From assembly GCA_000333815.1 (NCBI GenBank), contig CAPI01000058.1, positions 1 through 64,000 on the forward strand: DNA of 64,000 nucleotides. Direction: 5' to 3'. A program made the position numbers and the translations under genes. The stretch is from [Collinsella] massiliensis (GTDB lineage Bacteria > Actinomycetota > Coriobacteriia > Coriobacteriales > Coriobacteriaceae). Of the stretch, positions 9,107 through 18,145 are shown in pieces. The notes beneath the pieces are model-generated. The model was not told the DNA's origin. It was given only the letters and a program-made list of their open reading frames with translations, and did no database searches. The number at the start of each line of letters is the position of its first letter. Within the stretch, counting starts at the first letter, position 1.

Positions 9107-10393
9107 ATGGTACACGGGAAGCTTGGCAAGCTCAGCCGGAGCGTCTCCATCATCGGTGTCGGCGCGACGCCGTTCATGAACATCAACGAGGATCCGGATC
9201 TGCTGGGCCTCACGGAGGGCGATTGCTTCGGCTACGCCGCCCTCAAGGCCATGGAGGACGCCGGCCTCGAGCCGCGCGACGTCGAGTACTTCTATCACGG
9301 CTCCGCGAACCCCAAGATGTTCAACGACGCGGTGACCCCCGCCATGCAGGTGGCCGAGTGGTTCGGCATGCGCGGCCGCGGTTCGGTGCACCACTCCGAG
9401 GCGTGCGCGACCGGCTACGTCGCCCTCGAGCAGGCCGTCATGGCGGTCGCTTCCGGCGCACACGACATCGTGCTCTCCGGCGGCGTGGAGATGGCCACGG
9501 GCCTGCCCGACGGCAAGAAGCCCGCGTGCTTCCGTCGCCCCATGACCACCGAGGACATCTGGCCCGACCTCGACGCCATCATCGACCGCGCCTACACGCG
9601 CTACCTCGGCGGCGGCGCCATCGGCCAGGACGACTGGATCGACGTGTACCGCAAGGAGTACGGCCTCACCGCCGAGCAGGTGGACGACGTGCTCAACATG
9701 ATGTCCTACCAGGGACGCCGCGCCGCGGCGCTCAACCCGCTCGCCCTCGAGCGCGAGCCCTTCGAGGACATCGCCAAGCGCTTCGGCTTCGATGACCCCA
9801 TGGATTACCTGCGCTCGCCGTTCAACCCGCACACCACGCAGTACCTGCGCGTGACCGGCAACGCCCCCAGCGCGGACGGCGCGGCGTGCTTCATCGTCTG
9901 CCCGACCGAGATGGCCAAGCAGTTCAACAAGACCCCCATCGAGGTGCTCGGCGTCTCCGCCTCCTGCCTCGAGAGCGCCCGCCCGCACCTCGAGCGCGAC
10001 GCCACCGCCGAGGCGGCCAAGCAGATCTACGAGCTCACGGGCATCAAGCCCGAGGACATCGACCTGCTCCTCGTGAACGACTTCATCCTCTCCTCGCAGC
10101 TGCTCGCGGCCGAGGAAGTGGGCTACCTGCCGCGCGGCGAGGGCTGGAAGTACGTCATGGAGGGCCGCACCGCCTTCGACGGCGACCGTCCCATCAACAC
10201 GAACGGCGGCCGCACCTCCTATGGCCACGCCTTCGGCGCCTCGGGTGCCGCCGACGTCTACGAGGCCGTCATCCAGATGCGCGGCGAGGCTGGCGCGCAC
10301 CAGGTCAAGAAGCTTCCGAAGACCGCCATGCTGCGCGGCTTCGGCGGCGGCCAGAACGTCCGCATCGCTGTCCTCCGCACCGTCGACGAGTAA
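9107..10393 (+). CDS. SCP2-type thiolase-like enzyme
   Basis: 428 residues. The thiolase nucleophile region is EACATGY with Cys100; the late active-site His lies in SYGHAFGASG. The canonical second catalytic Cys motif (CxGGGQG) is replaced by GFGGGQNV, as in SCP2/Ltp2-type homologues. Family members with an adjacent DUF35 gene act as thiolases, aldolases or acyltransferases in complex with it; that pairing is present here 15 bp downstream. ATG at 9107 has GGAAGG upstream. The acyl carrier protein two genes on suggests an ACP- or CoA-bound acyl substrate. Exact reaction unknown. Confidence 0.85.
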   Translation: MVHGKLGKLSRSVSIIGVGATPFMNINEDPDLLGLTEGDCFGYAALKAMEDAGLEPRDVEYFYHGSANPKMFNDAVTPAMQVAEWFGMRGRGSVHHSEACATGYVALEQAVMAVASGAHDIVLSGGVEMATGLPDGKKPACFRRPMTTEDIWPDLDAIIDRAYTRYLGGGAIGQDDWIDVYRKEYGLTAEQVDDVLNMMSYQGRRAAALNPLALEREPFEDIAKRFGFDDPMDYLRSPFNPHTTQYLRVTGNAPSADGAACFIVCPTEMAKQFNKTPIEVLGVSASCLESARPHLERDATAEAAKQIYELTGIKPEDIDLLLVNDFILSSQLLAAEEVGYLPRGEGWKYVMEGRTAFDGDRPINTNGGRTSYGHAFGASGAADVYEAVIQMRGEAGAHQVKKLPKTAMLRGFGGGQNVRIAVLRTVDE

Positions 10394-10408
10394 AGGAGTG
10401 TTGTACAA

Positions 10409-10825
10409 ATGGCGCTTACGCTTGAACGCAACGTCCTCAAGTTCTACCAGGGGCTTGAGCAGGGCATCATCTATGGCCGCAAGTGCACCGAGTGCGGTGC
10501 CGTGGAGTTCCCGCCGCATTACGCGTGCAACGAGTGCGGCTATCACGAGACGGAGTGGGTCGAGCTTTCCGGCAAGGGCGTGCTCAAGAGCGTGATCCTT
10601 CCCGTGTCGCTCAACGCCGACAACAAGCTCGCCGCCATCGGCGACTACTGCTTCGGCATCGTCCAGCTCGAGGAGGGCTGCGAGTTCAACTCCACGATCT
10701 TCGGCGTGAATGCCGAGAACGCGGACGCCATCCGCGCGAAGCTCCCCGTGCCCGTGCATGCGAAGTTCGTGCCCATGGACGGCTACACGACGCTCCTCTT
10801 CGAGGTCGACAAGGACGCGCTGTAA
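10409..10825 (+). CDS. DUF35 OB-fold / zinc-ribbon protein, thiolase partner
   Basis: 138 residues. An N-terminal rubredoxin-like zinc ribbon (C26xxC29 and C40xxC43) precedes an OB-fold beginning near ELSGKGVLKS. DUF35 proteins form obligate complexes with SCP2-type thiolase-like enzymes in archaeal mevalonate synthesis, sterol side-chain cleavage and phloroglucinol acylation. The immediately preceding gene is such an enzyme, so a complex is expected. ATG at 10409 with AAAGGAG at 10393-10399. Confidence 0.88.
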   Translation: MALTLERNVLKFYQGLEQGIIYGRKCTECGAVEFPPHYACNECGYHETEWVELSGKGVLKSVILPVSLNADNKLAAIGDYCFGIVQLEEGCEFNSTIFGVNAENADAIRAKLPVPVHAKFVPMDGYTTLLFEVDKDAL

Positions 10826-10955
10826 GCCTTCGGCCCCACCGATCACCCCGTTGCGCGGGGGCGCGTCCCGTCTCCTCTCGCACCCCCGCGCCCATCTCGC
10901 GGCAGCGTTGCCGCACCGACCACATCGCAAACCTTCTTCCAGATAGGAGTACATC

Positions 10956-11198
10956 ATGACCAAGGACGAGATCATCGCCAAGCTCATCGAGGACGCCGCC
11001 ATCGTCTACAAGGCCGACGCCTCCACGCTCGCCGCCGACACCGACATCTCCGCGACCCTCGGCACCAACTCGCTCAACCGCATGGGCATGTGCGCCATGA
11101 TCGAGAATCACTTCGACGTGGTGATCCCGCTCGCCGAGTTCGGCACGTACAAGACGTTCCAGGACCTCGCCGACATGATCGCCGAGCAGGACGCGTAA
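10956..11198 (+). CDS. Acyl carrier protein
   Basis: 80 residues, acidic and helical, with the phosphopantetheine attachment Ser39 in GTNSLNRM (the usual DSL is NSL here). ATG at 10956 follows AGGAG at 10945-10949. It is not in a fatty-acid synthesis operon; it follows the thiolase/DUF35 pair after a 130-bp gap and precedes an MFS transporter by 25 bp. This suggests a dedicated carrier for the local acyl pathway. A phosphopantetheinyl transferase is not encoded nearby. Confidence 0.88.
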   Translation: MTKDEIIAKLIEDAAIVYKADASTLAADTDISATLGTNSLNRMGMCAMIENHFDVVIPLAEFGTYKTFQDLADMIAEQDA

Positions 11199-11223
11199 GC
11201 GCGCGTTTTCGAAAGGGACTACC

Positions 11224-12423
11224 ATGGCTCTCAAGATCTCGAAGGAGCAGGTCCGCGCGCTCGTGGGCTTCTACTCCGGCACGTTCACCATCATGAGCAT
11301 CCTCGTCCCGGTGCCGATCCTCGGCGCCGTGGCCCAGGCGTTCCCCGACACGCCCGCCATGCTCATCCAGATGCTCGTCTCCTGCTCGTCGTTCGCCGCC
11401 ATTGCGGGCAGCTTCGTGTTCGCCCGCCTCGCGCGCTACATGTACCGCCGCACGGGCATGCTCATCTCCACGGCGATCTACCTCGTGGGCCTGCTGCCCG
11501 TCGCGTTCCATGACAGCATCTACCCGGCGCTCTTCGCCGCCATCGCCGTCGGCTTCGCCATGGGCGGCGTGCAGAACACCGTCGGCGCCATGATCACCGA
11601 CTACTTCGAGGGCGACTCGCGCGGCCTGCTCTTCGGCCTGTGCTCGGTGTTCGTCGGCCTCGGCGGCACGCTCTACACCATGGTGGCCGGGCGCCTGGGC
11701 GCCGAGAACTGGTGGATGGCTTACTACACCTATCTCATCATCGCGGTCGTGCTCGTGGTCATGTTCATCGTCCTGCCCAAGGGCAAGAAGGAGGTCGCCG
11801 AGACCGGTAAGACCCAGCGCGCCCGCATCCCGCGCGAGGTCATCGTCGTCTCCCTCATGGTGTTCTTCTACTTCTCCTGCAACCAGGTTTTCAGCAACAA
11901 CATCTCGATGTTCCTGGCTCAGACCGGCTTGGGCGACACGGTCATGTCCGGTAACGTCTCGTCGGTCAACACGCTCGTGGGCGCCATCGGCGGCCTGCTC
12001 GTGATCCCCGTGCACCGTCTCTTCAAGCGCCAGACGCTCACGGTGAACGCCATCCTCGGCGCCATCGGCGCGGTGCTCATCTTCACCGCGGGCAGCATCA
12101 TGCCCGTCTTCGCCGGCGCGTTCGCGATGTCGTTCGCCTATGCCGTGTACAACGCGATCAGCTCGCAGTACGTCTCCGAGGCGTCCGACACCGTGGGCAT
12201 GGCGTTCAACCTCGCCATCCTGAACTCCTCCGGCTCGCTCGGCAATTTCTTCTCGCCCATGATGATCGGCGGCGTGGCGGGCGCCTTCGGTGGCACCGCG
12301 GCCGATTCCTTCATGGTGTGCGCTGGGCTCGCCGCGATCGTCGGTGTTGTCTCTGCCGTGTACTTTGCTAAGGTGAAGAGCCCCAAGGCTGCTTCCACCG
12401 AGACCGAGGTTCAGGCCGGATAG
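11224..12423 (+). CDS. MFS transporter
   Basis: 399 residues with about 12 hydrophobic segments and a central basic loop near PKGKKEVAE (around residue 180-200). ATG at 11224 follows GAAAGGGA. It is the fifth gene of the thiolase/DUF35/ACP cluster and ends in front of a strong terminator, so it likely moves the pathway's substrate or product. Substrate not predictable. Confidence 0.85.
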   Translation: MALKISKEQVRALVGFYSGTFTIMSILVPVPILGAVAQAFPDTPAMLIQMLVSCSSFAAIAGSFVFARLARYMYRRTGMLISTAIYLVGLLPVAFHDSIYPALFAAIAVGFAMGGVQNTVGAMITDYFEGDSRGLLFGLCSVFVGLGGTLYTMVAGRLGAENWWMAYYTYLIIAVVLVVMFIVLPKGKKEVAETGKTQRARIPREVIVVSLMVFFYFSCNQVFSNNISMFLAQTGLGDTVMSGNVSSVNTLVGAIGGLLVIPVHRLFKRQTLTVNAILGAIGAVLIFTAGSIMPVFAGAFAMSFAYAVYNAISSQYVSEASDTVGMAFNLAILNSSGSLGNFFSPMMIGGVAGAFGGTAADSFMVCAGLAAIVGVVSAVYFAKVKSPKAASTETEVQAG

Positions 12424-12462
12424 GCTGTGAGCTGCGCAAATGGTACGCTAATGTGAAATAAG

Positions 12463-12500
12463 AGTCGGCGGGGGTACATGCATGCCCCGCCGACTTTTTT
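12463..12500 (+). terminator. Rho-independent terminator after the first MFS gene
   Basis: An 11-bp perfect stem AGTCGGCGGGG/CCCCGCCGACT is followed by six T residues. It ends the thiolase/DUF35/ACP/MFS unit. The next gene begins only 21 bp after it. Confidence 0.9.
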
Positions 12501-12520
12501 GATTGGTGTTGATTATCTTG

Positions 12521-13918
12521 ATGGATGCACAGAACAAGCCGGCTGTCACCTATCGCTACTGGCGCGCCTGGCCGCTCATCCTCTGCTCACTCATGTGCTA
12601 CGTCCTCACCGGCGTGGTGTCGAGCATCGTGAACGTGGCCTCCGTGCTCTTCGAGGCGGACCGCGGCTGGGATGCCGCGCTGCTCACGGGCGGGATGTCC
12701 GTCGCGTCGTTCATCAACGTCGTTACCGGCTACATCGCCGGGCGCATGGCGTCGCGCCGCTCGGCCAAGCCGGTCTGCATCGCCTGGGGCGTGATGTTCA
12801 TCGCCGGCGTGCTCGCCATGGGTATATCGACGCAGGTGGGCGTGTTCGTGGTGGCAATGTGCCTCGCGAACGCCGCCGCGTCCGCGTGGGGCTACAACAC
12901 CATGCCCGTGCCCATCACGCGATGGTTCCCCACCCGCAAGGGGACGGTGCAGGGCTTCGCGTCCATGGGCATCTTGCTGGGGTCCGTGTCCTCGATGGTG
13001 TATACCTGGGCGTATCGCACCCTGGGGCCCGCGCTCTCCACGGTGCCGTTCGTGGTCTTCGCGCTCGTGGCGCTCGTGCTGCTCATGGCGCTCATCTCCG
13101 ACTGGCCGGAGCAGCGCGGGTTCGCGCCCGACACGATGGAGCGCTGCGCGCCGGTGGCGGATCCCGCGAGCGCGGAGCTTGCGGAGGATGCGGAGCTGGC
13201 GGCGGAGGCGGGCGCGACGGAAGCTGCGGAGGCGGGCGCGCCTGCCGCGACGGCGGAGCTCGAGGAGGCGGACGCCGCACGGCACGCCCCCGCGGCGAGC
13301 GAGATCAGGCGCTTCTTCGCGAACCCCGTGTTCGTGCTGCTCACCATCGTGCTCGGCCTGCAGCTCGTGTTCTCCGGCGGCATCATGGTGCAGCTCGTGC
13401 CGCGGCTCATCGAGGTGGGCTTCACGCTCGACCAGAGCACGCTCATCATGACGTTCACGTCGTTCCTCGCCTGCGCGGGCAGCTTCGGGGCGGGCATCAT
13501 CGGCGACCGCTTCGGCGCGAAGGCGGGCGTGGTGCTCACGTTCATCCTGGGCGCGGTCGGCGTCGTGCTCAACCTCGTGCCCAACGAGGCCGTCGCCATC
13601 CTCGGCGTGGTCTGCATCGGCTGCGTGGTGGGCAGCGCGGACAACTGGCCGGTCAACATCTGCGCCGAGCTCTTCGACCGCAGGATGTTCTCCCAGGTGT
13701 TCGGCGTGATGTTCCCCACGATCCAGCTGGTGGGGGCGATAGGTCCCGCGCTCGTCGCGCAAGTGGCGCAGGCCTTCGGCGGCTACCAAGCGGCGTACGT
13801 GCTGCTTGCCGTGCTCATGGTGGTCGGCGCGGTCGCGTTCCCGCCGCTCATGCGAATCGTCCAGAACCGCGCGTGCGCGGATAACCCGCGGCGCGATGTA
13901 AAAACACCCCAGGGGTAA
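12521..13918 (+). CDS. MFS transporter, OFA/oxalate-formate antiporter-like
   Basis: 465 residues, 12 predicted membrane segments with a long Glu/Ala-rich central loop (about residues 195-265). The segment ITRWFPTRKGTVQGFASMG is typical of monocarboxylate MFS carriers of the OFA type. ATG at 12521 is preferred over TTG 12503. Neither has a Shine-Dalgarno and the terminator of the previous gene ends at 12500, so the mRNA may be leaderless or depend on read-through. The last codons and stop lie inside a dispersed palindrome (13896-13926), which therefore encodes the C-terminal tail. Confidence 0.8.
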   Translation: MDAQNKPAVTYRYWRAWPLILCSLMCYVLTGVVSSIVNVASVLFEADRGWDAALLTGGMSVASFINVVTGYIAGRMASRRSAKPVCIAWGVMFIAGVLAMGISTQVGVFVVAMCLANAAASAWGYNTMPVPITRWFPTRKGTVQGFASMGILLGSVSSMVYTWAYRTLGPALSTVPFVVFALVALVLLMALISDWPEQRGFAPDTMERCAPVADPASAELAEDAELAAEAGATEAAEAGAPAATAELEEADAARHAPAASEIRRFFANPVFVLLTIVLGLQLVFSGGIMVQLVPRLIEVGFTLDQSTLIMTFTSFLACAGSFGAGIIGDRFGAKAGVVLTFILGAVGVVLNLVPNEAVAILGVVCIGCVVGSADNWPVNICAELFDRRMFSQVFGVMFPTIQLVGAIGPALVAQVAQAFGGYQAAYVLLAVLMVVGAVAFPPLMRIVQNRACADNPRRDVKTPQG

Positions 13919-13926
13919 TTTTACAT
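13896..13926. repeat. 31-bp palindromic repeat, copy 2
   Basis: This copy matches 3746-3776 at all but a few positions, keeping GGGGTAATTTTACAT in the right arm. It overlaps the 3' end of the upstream MFS gene and supplies its TAA stop at 13916-13918. Position at a gene end suggests a terminator or REP-like role. Confidence 0.7.
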
Positions 13927-13998
13927 GTGCCTTCCCCTTGATTTCGAACATATGTTCTAGTATGCTGATGCCAGCAGACGCAAGGGGAGGGCTCGCTC

Positions 13999-14745
13999 AT
14001 GGCATACGATTTCAAGCGCGCGTTTCGCGACCTGTACCAGCCCAAAGAGCAACCGGCGATCATCGATGTCCCGGCGATGAGCTTCGTCGCCGTCGCGGGG
14101 ACGGGCGATCCCAACGAGCAGGATGGTGCCTACCAAGCGGCGCTCGCCCTGCTCTATGCGTTTTCGTATACCGTGAAGATGACCAAGAAGGGCGCGTGGC
14201 AGCCCGAGGGATATTTCGACTTCGTGGTGCCCCCGCTCGAGGGATTGTGGTGGACGGGTGTCGGCGCGTTCGACGGTGCGCGCATCGGCAACAAGCAGGC
14301 GCTCTCGTGGGTGTCGCTCATCCGGCAGCCGGATTTCGTCACGCCCGAGGTGTTCGGACGCGTGTGCGAGCTGGTCGCCCAGAAGAAGCCGGAGCTGGCG
14401 GGCGCGCTCGAAGCGGGGCGGCTGCGCCTGGTCCGGTTTGCCGAGGGGCGCTGCGCCCAGGTTTTGCATAAGGGATCGTACGACAGCGAGTCGGCGACGA
14501 TCGAGAAGCTCTCCGCGTTCGTCGAAGGGGAAGGGTTCGTACCCGACATCGCATCGGGCGGGGAATCACCCGCAGGCCACGCCGCGACGGAGGCGTTCGA
14601 TGCCAAGACGATGCTCGATGCGCTCGATGTGGACGGGGCGGTTCCCGCGGTGCGCCTTCATCACGAGATCTATCTCGGTGACCCGCGGCGCACCAAGCCC
14701 GAGCAGCTCAAAACGGTGATTCGGCACCCCGTGCGCGAACCCTAG
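13999..14745 (+). CDS. GyrI-like small-molecule-binding protein
   Basis: 248 residues without a DNA-binding domain. The order of motifs (VPAMSFVAVAGTGDPN near the N-terminus, PPLEGLWW, HKGSYDSE and LHHEIYLGDPRR at the end) is that of stand-alone GyrI/AraC-effector-domain proteins, which bind or hydrolyse small toxic compounds. ATG at 13999 with AGGGGAGGG. Monocistronic between the MFS gene and tex. Confidence 0.85.
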   Translation: MAYDFKRAFRDLYQPKEQPAIIDVPAMSFVAVAGTGDPNEQDGAYQAALALLYAFSYTVKMTKKGAWQPEGYFDFVVPPLEGLWWTGVGAFDGARIGNKQALSWVSLIRQPDFVTPEVFGRVCELVAQKKPELAGALEAGRLRLVRFAEGRCAQVLHKGSYDSESATIEKLSAFVEGEGFVPDIASGGESPAGHAATEAFDAKTMLDALDVDGAVPAVRLHHEIYLGDPRRTKPEQLKTVIRHPVREP

Positions 14746-14902
14746 CGGGGTGCGGCGCTACGCCTCACCCGGGTGCGACCCGGTGCAATCGGGCGCGCGT
14801 TGCGCTAAGCTAGTGCACCTTGCACGGATGATCGCCGGGCGCCGTGCGCGCCCGCGCTGCCCGGGCTCGCGCCCGGATCTCAAACCAGAAAGGCACCGCC
14901 TC

Positions 14903-17065
14903 ATGGACATCATCGCCACGCTCGCCGCTGAGCTCGGCCTCAAGCCGACTGCCGTCCAAGCCGCCGTCGAGCTCATCGACGAGGGCAACACCATCCCGTT
15001 CATCGCCCGCTACCGCAAGGAGGCCACGGGCGGCATGGACGACGTCGCGCTGCGCGCCCTCGATGACCGCCTGACCTACCTGCGCAACCTCGAGCAGCGC
15101 AAGGAGGACGTCATCCTGCTCATCGGCGCGCAGGGCAAGCTCACGCCGGAGCTCGAGGCCGAGATCCGCGCCGCCACGCAGCTCCAGCGCGTGGAGGACC
15201 TCTACAAGCCGTATCGCAAGAAGCGCCAGACGCGTGCGCAGAAGGCGCGGGAGGCGGGGCTCGAGCCGCTCGCGAACATGATCATCATGCAGATCGCGCC
15301 CAAGGACGCCCAGACCCCGCTCGACATCGCCGCGGCCTACGTCACGCCCGAGGCCGCCGATGCCGGTTACAACACGCCCGAGAAGGCACTCGCCGGCGCG
15401 CAGGACATCGTGGCCGAGACGGTGGCGGAGGACGCCGAGAACGTCGCCGACCTGCGCTCCTTCACCGAGGGCACGGGCGAGATCGTGTCGGTTGCCGTGG
15501 ATGCGACGGAGAAGACCCCGTATGAGCCCTACTATGACTTCTCCGAGCCGGCGCGCAAGATCCCCAACCACCGCGTCCTCGCCATCGACCGCGGCGAGCG
15601 CGAGGGGAAGCTCCGCGTGCGCGTCGGGGTGGATACGGAGGCGGCCGTCGCCCGCCTGGGGAGCCGCTGGCCGCGCCGGCAGGGCCCCTTCGCGCCGGTG
15701 CTCGACGCCGCCATCGCCGACGGCTACAAGCGCCTCATGGCGCCTTCGCTCGAGCGCGAGCTGCGCGCTAAGCTCACCGTGCGCGCGCAGACGGAGGCGA
15801 TCAAGGTGTTTGGCAAGAACCTGGAGAGCCTGCTCTCGGCCCGTCCGGTGCGCGGCGCCCGCGTCATCGCGCTCGACCCGGGCTACCGCACGGGCTGCAA
15901 GGTGGCGGTGCTCGACGAGACGGGCAAGCTGCTCGACCATGGCGTCGTGTACCCCACGCCGCCGCGCCGCGATGTCGCGGGCACGAAGCGCGAGCTCGCG
16001 CGTCTCGTCAAGCGCTACGACATCAACACCATCGTCATCGGCAACGGCACGGCGAGCCGCGAGACGGAGGAGGTCGTGTCCGAGTTCATCGCGGAGCAGG
16101 CGCCGGAGCTGCGCTACACCATCGTGAACGAGGCGGGTGCGTCCGTGTACTCGGCAAGCGAGCTCGCAAGCCGGGAGTACCCGGACCTCGATGTGACCAC
16201 GCGCGGCGCCATGAGCCTGGGGCGCCGACTGCAAGATCCGCTCGCGGAGCTCGTGAAGATCCCGCCCCAGTCCATCGGCGTGGGCCAGTACCAGCATGAC
16301 CTGGATCAGGCAGAGCTCGCGCGCACGCTCGGGCACGTGGTGGAGGACGTCGTGAACCGCGTGGGCGTGGATGCGAACACGGCGAGCGCGAGCCTGCTGG
16401 GCTACGTTTCCGGCATCACGCCCACCGTGGCGCGCAACATCGTGGCGTATCGCGAGGAGCACGGCGCGTTCACCGACCGCAAGCAGCTCAAGGAGGTGCC
16501 CAAGCTGGGGCCGAAGGCATATGAGCAGTGCGCGGGGTTCCTCCGCATCGCGGGCGGCAAGAACCCGCTCGACGCGACGGCGGTGCATCCGGAGAGCTAC
16601 GAGGTGGCCATGGGCGTGCTCGACCGTGCCGGGGTGACGGCGAAGGATCTCGCGGCGGGCGGCATCCCGGACATCGACCGCCGCGTGGGCAGCGTCTCGG
16701 CGCTCGCGGGCGAGCTCGGATGCGGCCTCATGACGCTCTTCGACATCATCGACGAGCTCAAGAAGCCCGGACGCGACCCGCGCGACGACGCGCCGGAGGT
16801 GGTGTTCAGCCGCGCGGCACTTTCCATTGACGATCTGCAACCCGGCATGGAGCTCACGGGCACCGTGCGCAACGTGGTCGATTTCGGCGCGTTCGTGGAT
16901 GTGGGCGTGCACCAGGATGGCCTCGTGCACATCTCCAAGCTCGCGCGCCGCTTCGTGAAGCACCCGAGCGACGTGGTCGCCGTGGGCGATACCGTGAAGG
17001 TGTGGGTCGAGAAGGTCGATCGCGAACGCGGGAAGATCTCGCTCACCATGGTGGAGGGCAAGTAG
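14903..17065 (+). CDS. tex: Tex-family RNA-binding transcription accessory protein
   Basis: 720 residues. Domains in order: N-terminal Tex helical region, YqgF/RNase H-like domain (ALDPGYRTGCKVAVLD near residue 325), helix-hairpin-helix region (VARNIVAYREEHGAF) and a C-terminal S1 domain (GTVRNVVDFGAFVDVGVH). ATG at 14903 with AGAAAGG is chosen; upstream in-frame extension to 14750 lacks Tex homology. Acts on nucleic acids in transcription/ribosome stress. Followed after 55 bp by an RF-1-domain gene. Confidence 0.95.
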   Translation: MDIIATLAAELGLKPTAVQAAVELIDEGNTIPFIARYRKEATGGMDDVALRALDDRLTYLRNLEQRKEDVILLIGAQGKLTPELEAEIRAATQLQRVEDLYKPYRKKRQTRAQKAREAGLEPLANMIIMQIAPKDAQTPLDIAAAYVTPEAADAGYNTPEKALAGAQDIVAETVAEDAENVADLRSFTEGTGEIVSVAVDATEKTPYEPYYDFSEPARKIPNHRVLAIDRGEREGKLRVRVGVDTEAAVARLGSRWPRRQGPFAPVLDAAIADGYKRLMAPSLERELRAKLTVRAQTEAIKVFGKNLESLLSARPVRGARVIALDPGYRTGCKVAVLDETGKLLDHGVVYPTPPRRDVAGTKRELARLVKRYDINTIVIGNGTASRETEEVVSEFIAEQAPELRYTIVNEAGASVYSASELASREYPDLDVTTRGAMSLGRRLQDPLAELVKIPPQSIGVGQYQHDLDQAELARTLGHVVEDVVNRVGVDANTASASLLGYVSGITPTVARNIVAYREEHGAFTDRKQLKEVPKLGPKAYEQCAGFLRIAGGKNPLDATAVHPESYEVAMGVLDRAGVTAKDLAAGGIPDIDRRVGSVSALAGELGCGLMTLFDIIDELKKPGRDPRDDAPEVVFSRAALSIDDLQPGMELTGTVRNVVDFGAFVDVGVHQDGLVHISKLARRFVKHPSDVVAVGDTVKVWVEKVDRERGKISLTMVEGK

Positions 17066-17120
17066 GCACGCGGCGCTGGCTTCGCGCGTGGAGCGATGAG
17101 GCGACGGGGGAGGAGTAGCC

Positions 17121-17486
17121 ATGACGTGGCGTGAGTATGCACGGTATGCGCAGATGAGCGCCGAGGAACTCGCGCACGATTGCGAGGTCCAGGTGTTTCG
17201 CGCGAAGGGCCCGGGCGGGCAGGGCGTGAACACCACGGACTCCGCGGTGCGCATGACGCATGTCCCCACGGGCATCACCGTGACCGCGCGCGAGACGCGC
17301 AGCCAGTTTCAGAACCGCCAGCTCTGCCTGCAGAAGCTCGTGCGGATCATCAAGGGCCGCGCCCAGCCCCCGCGTGTGCGCAAGAAGACGAAGGTGCCCA
17401 AGGCCGCCCGCGAGCGCCGGCTCGCCGACAAGCGCCATCGCTCCGAGCTCAAGCGCTCGCGGGGTGCGTGCGGCGGCGAGTGGTAG
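17121..17486 (+). CDS. RF-1-domain peptidyl-tRNA hydrolase-like rescue factor
   Basis: 121 residues. The catalytic GGQ lies in [18 protein letters not shown] near residues 30-36, and the tail after residue 80 is very basic (Lys/Arg-rich), resembling ArfB/ICT1-type factors whose tail enters the empty mRNA channel of stalled ribosomes. It lacks the codon-recognition domain of RF1/RF2. Annotated homologues are usually called peptide chain release factor family protein. ATG at 17121 with GGGGGAGGAG at 17106-17115. Confidence 0.85.
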   Translation: MTWREYARYAQMSAEELAHDCEVQVFRAKGPGGQGVNTTDSAVRMTHVPTGITVTARETRSQFQNRQLCLQKLVRIIKGRAQPPRVRKKTKVPKAARERRLADKRHRSELKRSRGACGGEW

Positions 17487-17527
17487 CCTGGGGTGAGTTG
17501 TAGGGCTACCGTTTGCGAGGTGGAGCC

Positions 17528-18145
17528 ATGTGCATGAGGATGTGCGCGCTGACGGCGGACGAAGCGCAGGAGGTGCTCGACGCGCGCCTGACGCCGGGTT
17601 CCCATGCGCTTGATGAGGTTGATGATTTCGCTGATGTGGCCGACGCGTATCCTGGCTCGACGGTTGCGGCCTATGAGCGCGCGGAGGATGGCGCGCTGGT
17701 GACCGTGTCGCTCACCTGGGGATTTCCCTTGAAGGATAAGCCGCATGCGGTGTTCAACACGCGCCTGGAGACCGCGCTGCAGCAGGCGCGCGAGGGGCGG
17801 GACATGTGGAGCTCCGCCATCCTGCATGGCCGGTGCGTGGTACCGGTGCGCGCGTTCTACGAGACGCATGGCAGCGAGCGCGTGAAAAGCGAGCGCACGG
17901 GTAAGATGGTGCGCAGGCAGTACCGGTTCCGTTTGCCCGGCGCGCGGGCGTTTTTGCTCGCGGGGATCTATGAGGACGGATGCCTCTCGATCGTCACCGT
18001 CGAGCCGAACGCCAGCGTGGCCCCGGTGCACAACCGCATGCCGCTCGTGCTCGGCCCGGGCGAGTCGAGCGTATGGCTCGGCCCGGACTTCGAGCGCCTC
18101 GCGAATCGCGACGGGATCGACCTGCAGGTGGAGCCGGAGCGGTAG
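17528..18145 (+). CDS. SRAP (SOS response-associated) peptidase, HMCES/YedK family
   Basis: 205 residues. Start ATG at 17528 (GGTGGAG just upstream) puts Cys at position 2, the residue that crosslinks abasic sites in this family; a start 15 bases earlier would bury it. The other active-site motifs are present: NTRLET, the Glu of RAFYE, and the His of APVHNRMP. Protects abasic sites in single-stranded DNA. Next gene is on the other strand after a 400-bp gap. Confidence 0.93.
   Translation: MCMRMCALTADEAQEVLDARLTPGSHALDEVDDFADVADAYPGSTVAAYERAEDGALVTVSLTWGFPLKDKPHAVFNTRLETALQQAREGRDMWSSAILHGRCVVPVRAFYETHGSERVKSERTGKMVRRQYRFRLPGARAFLLAGIYEDGCLSIVTVEPNASVAPVHNRMPLVLGPGESSVWLGPDFERLANRDGIDLQVEPER

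Noticed and set aside
9059-11002. 647-codon open frame on the minus strand
   Set aside because: Antisense to the thiolase and DUF35 genes, no motif, no ribosome site; explained by codon bias.
14810-17278. 822-codon open frame on the minus strand
   Set aside because: It is the antisense shadow of tex and its neighbours in GC-rich DNA; the composition (His/Arg/Leu-rich, no motifs) is typical of such shadows.
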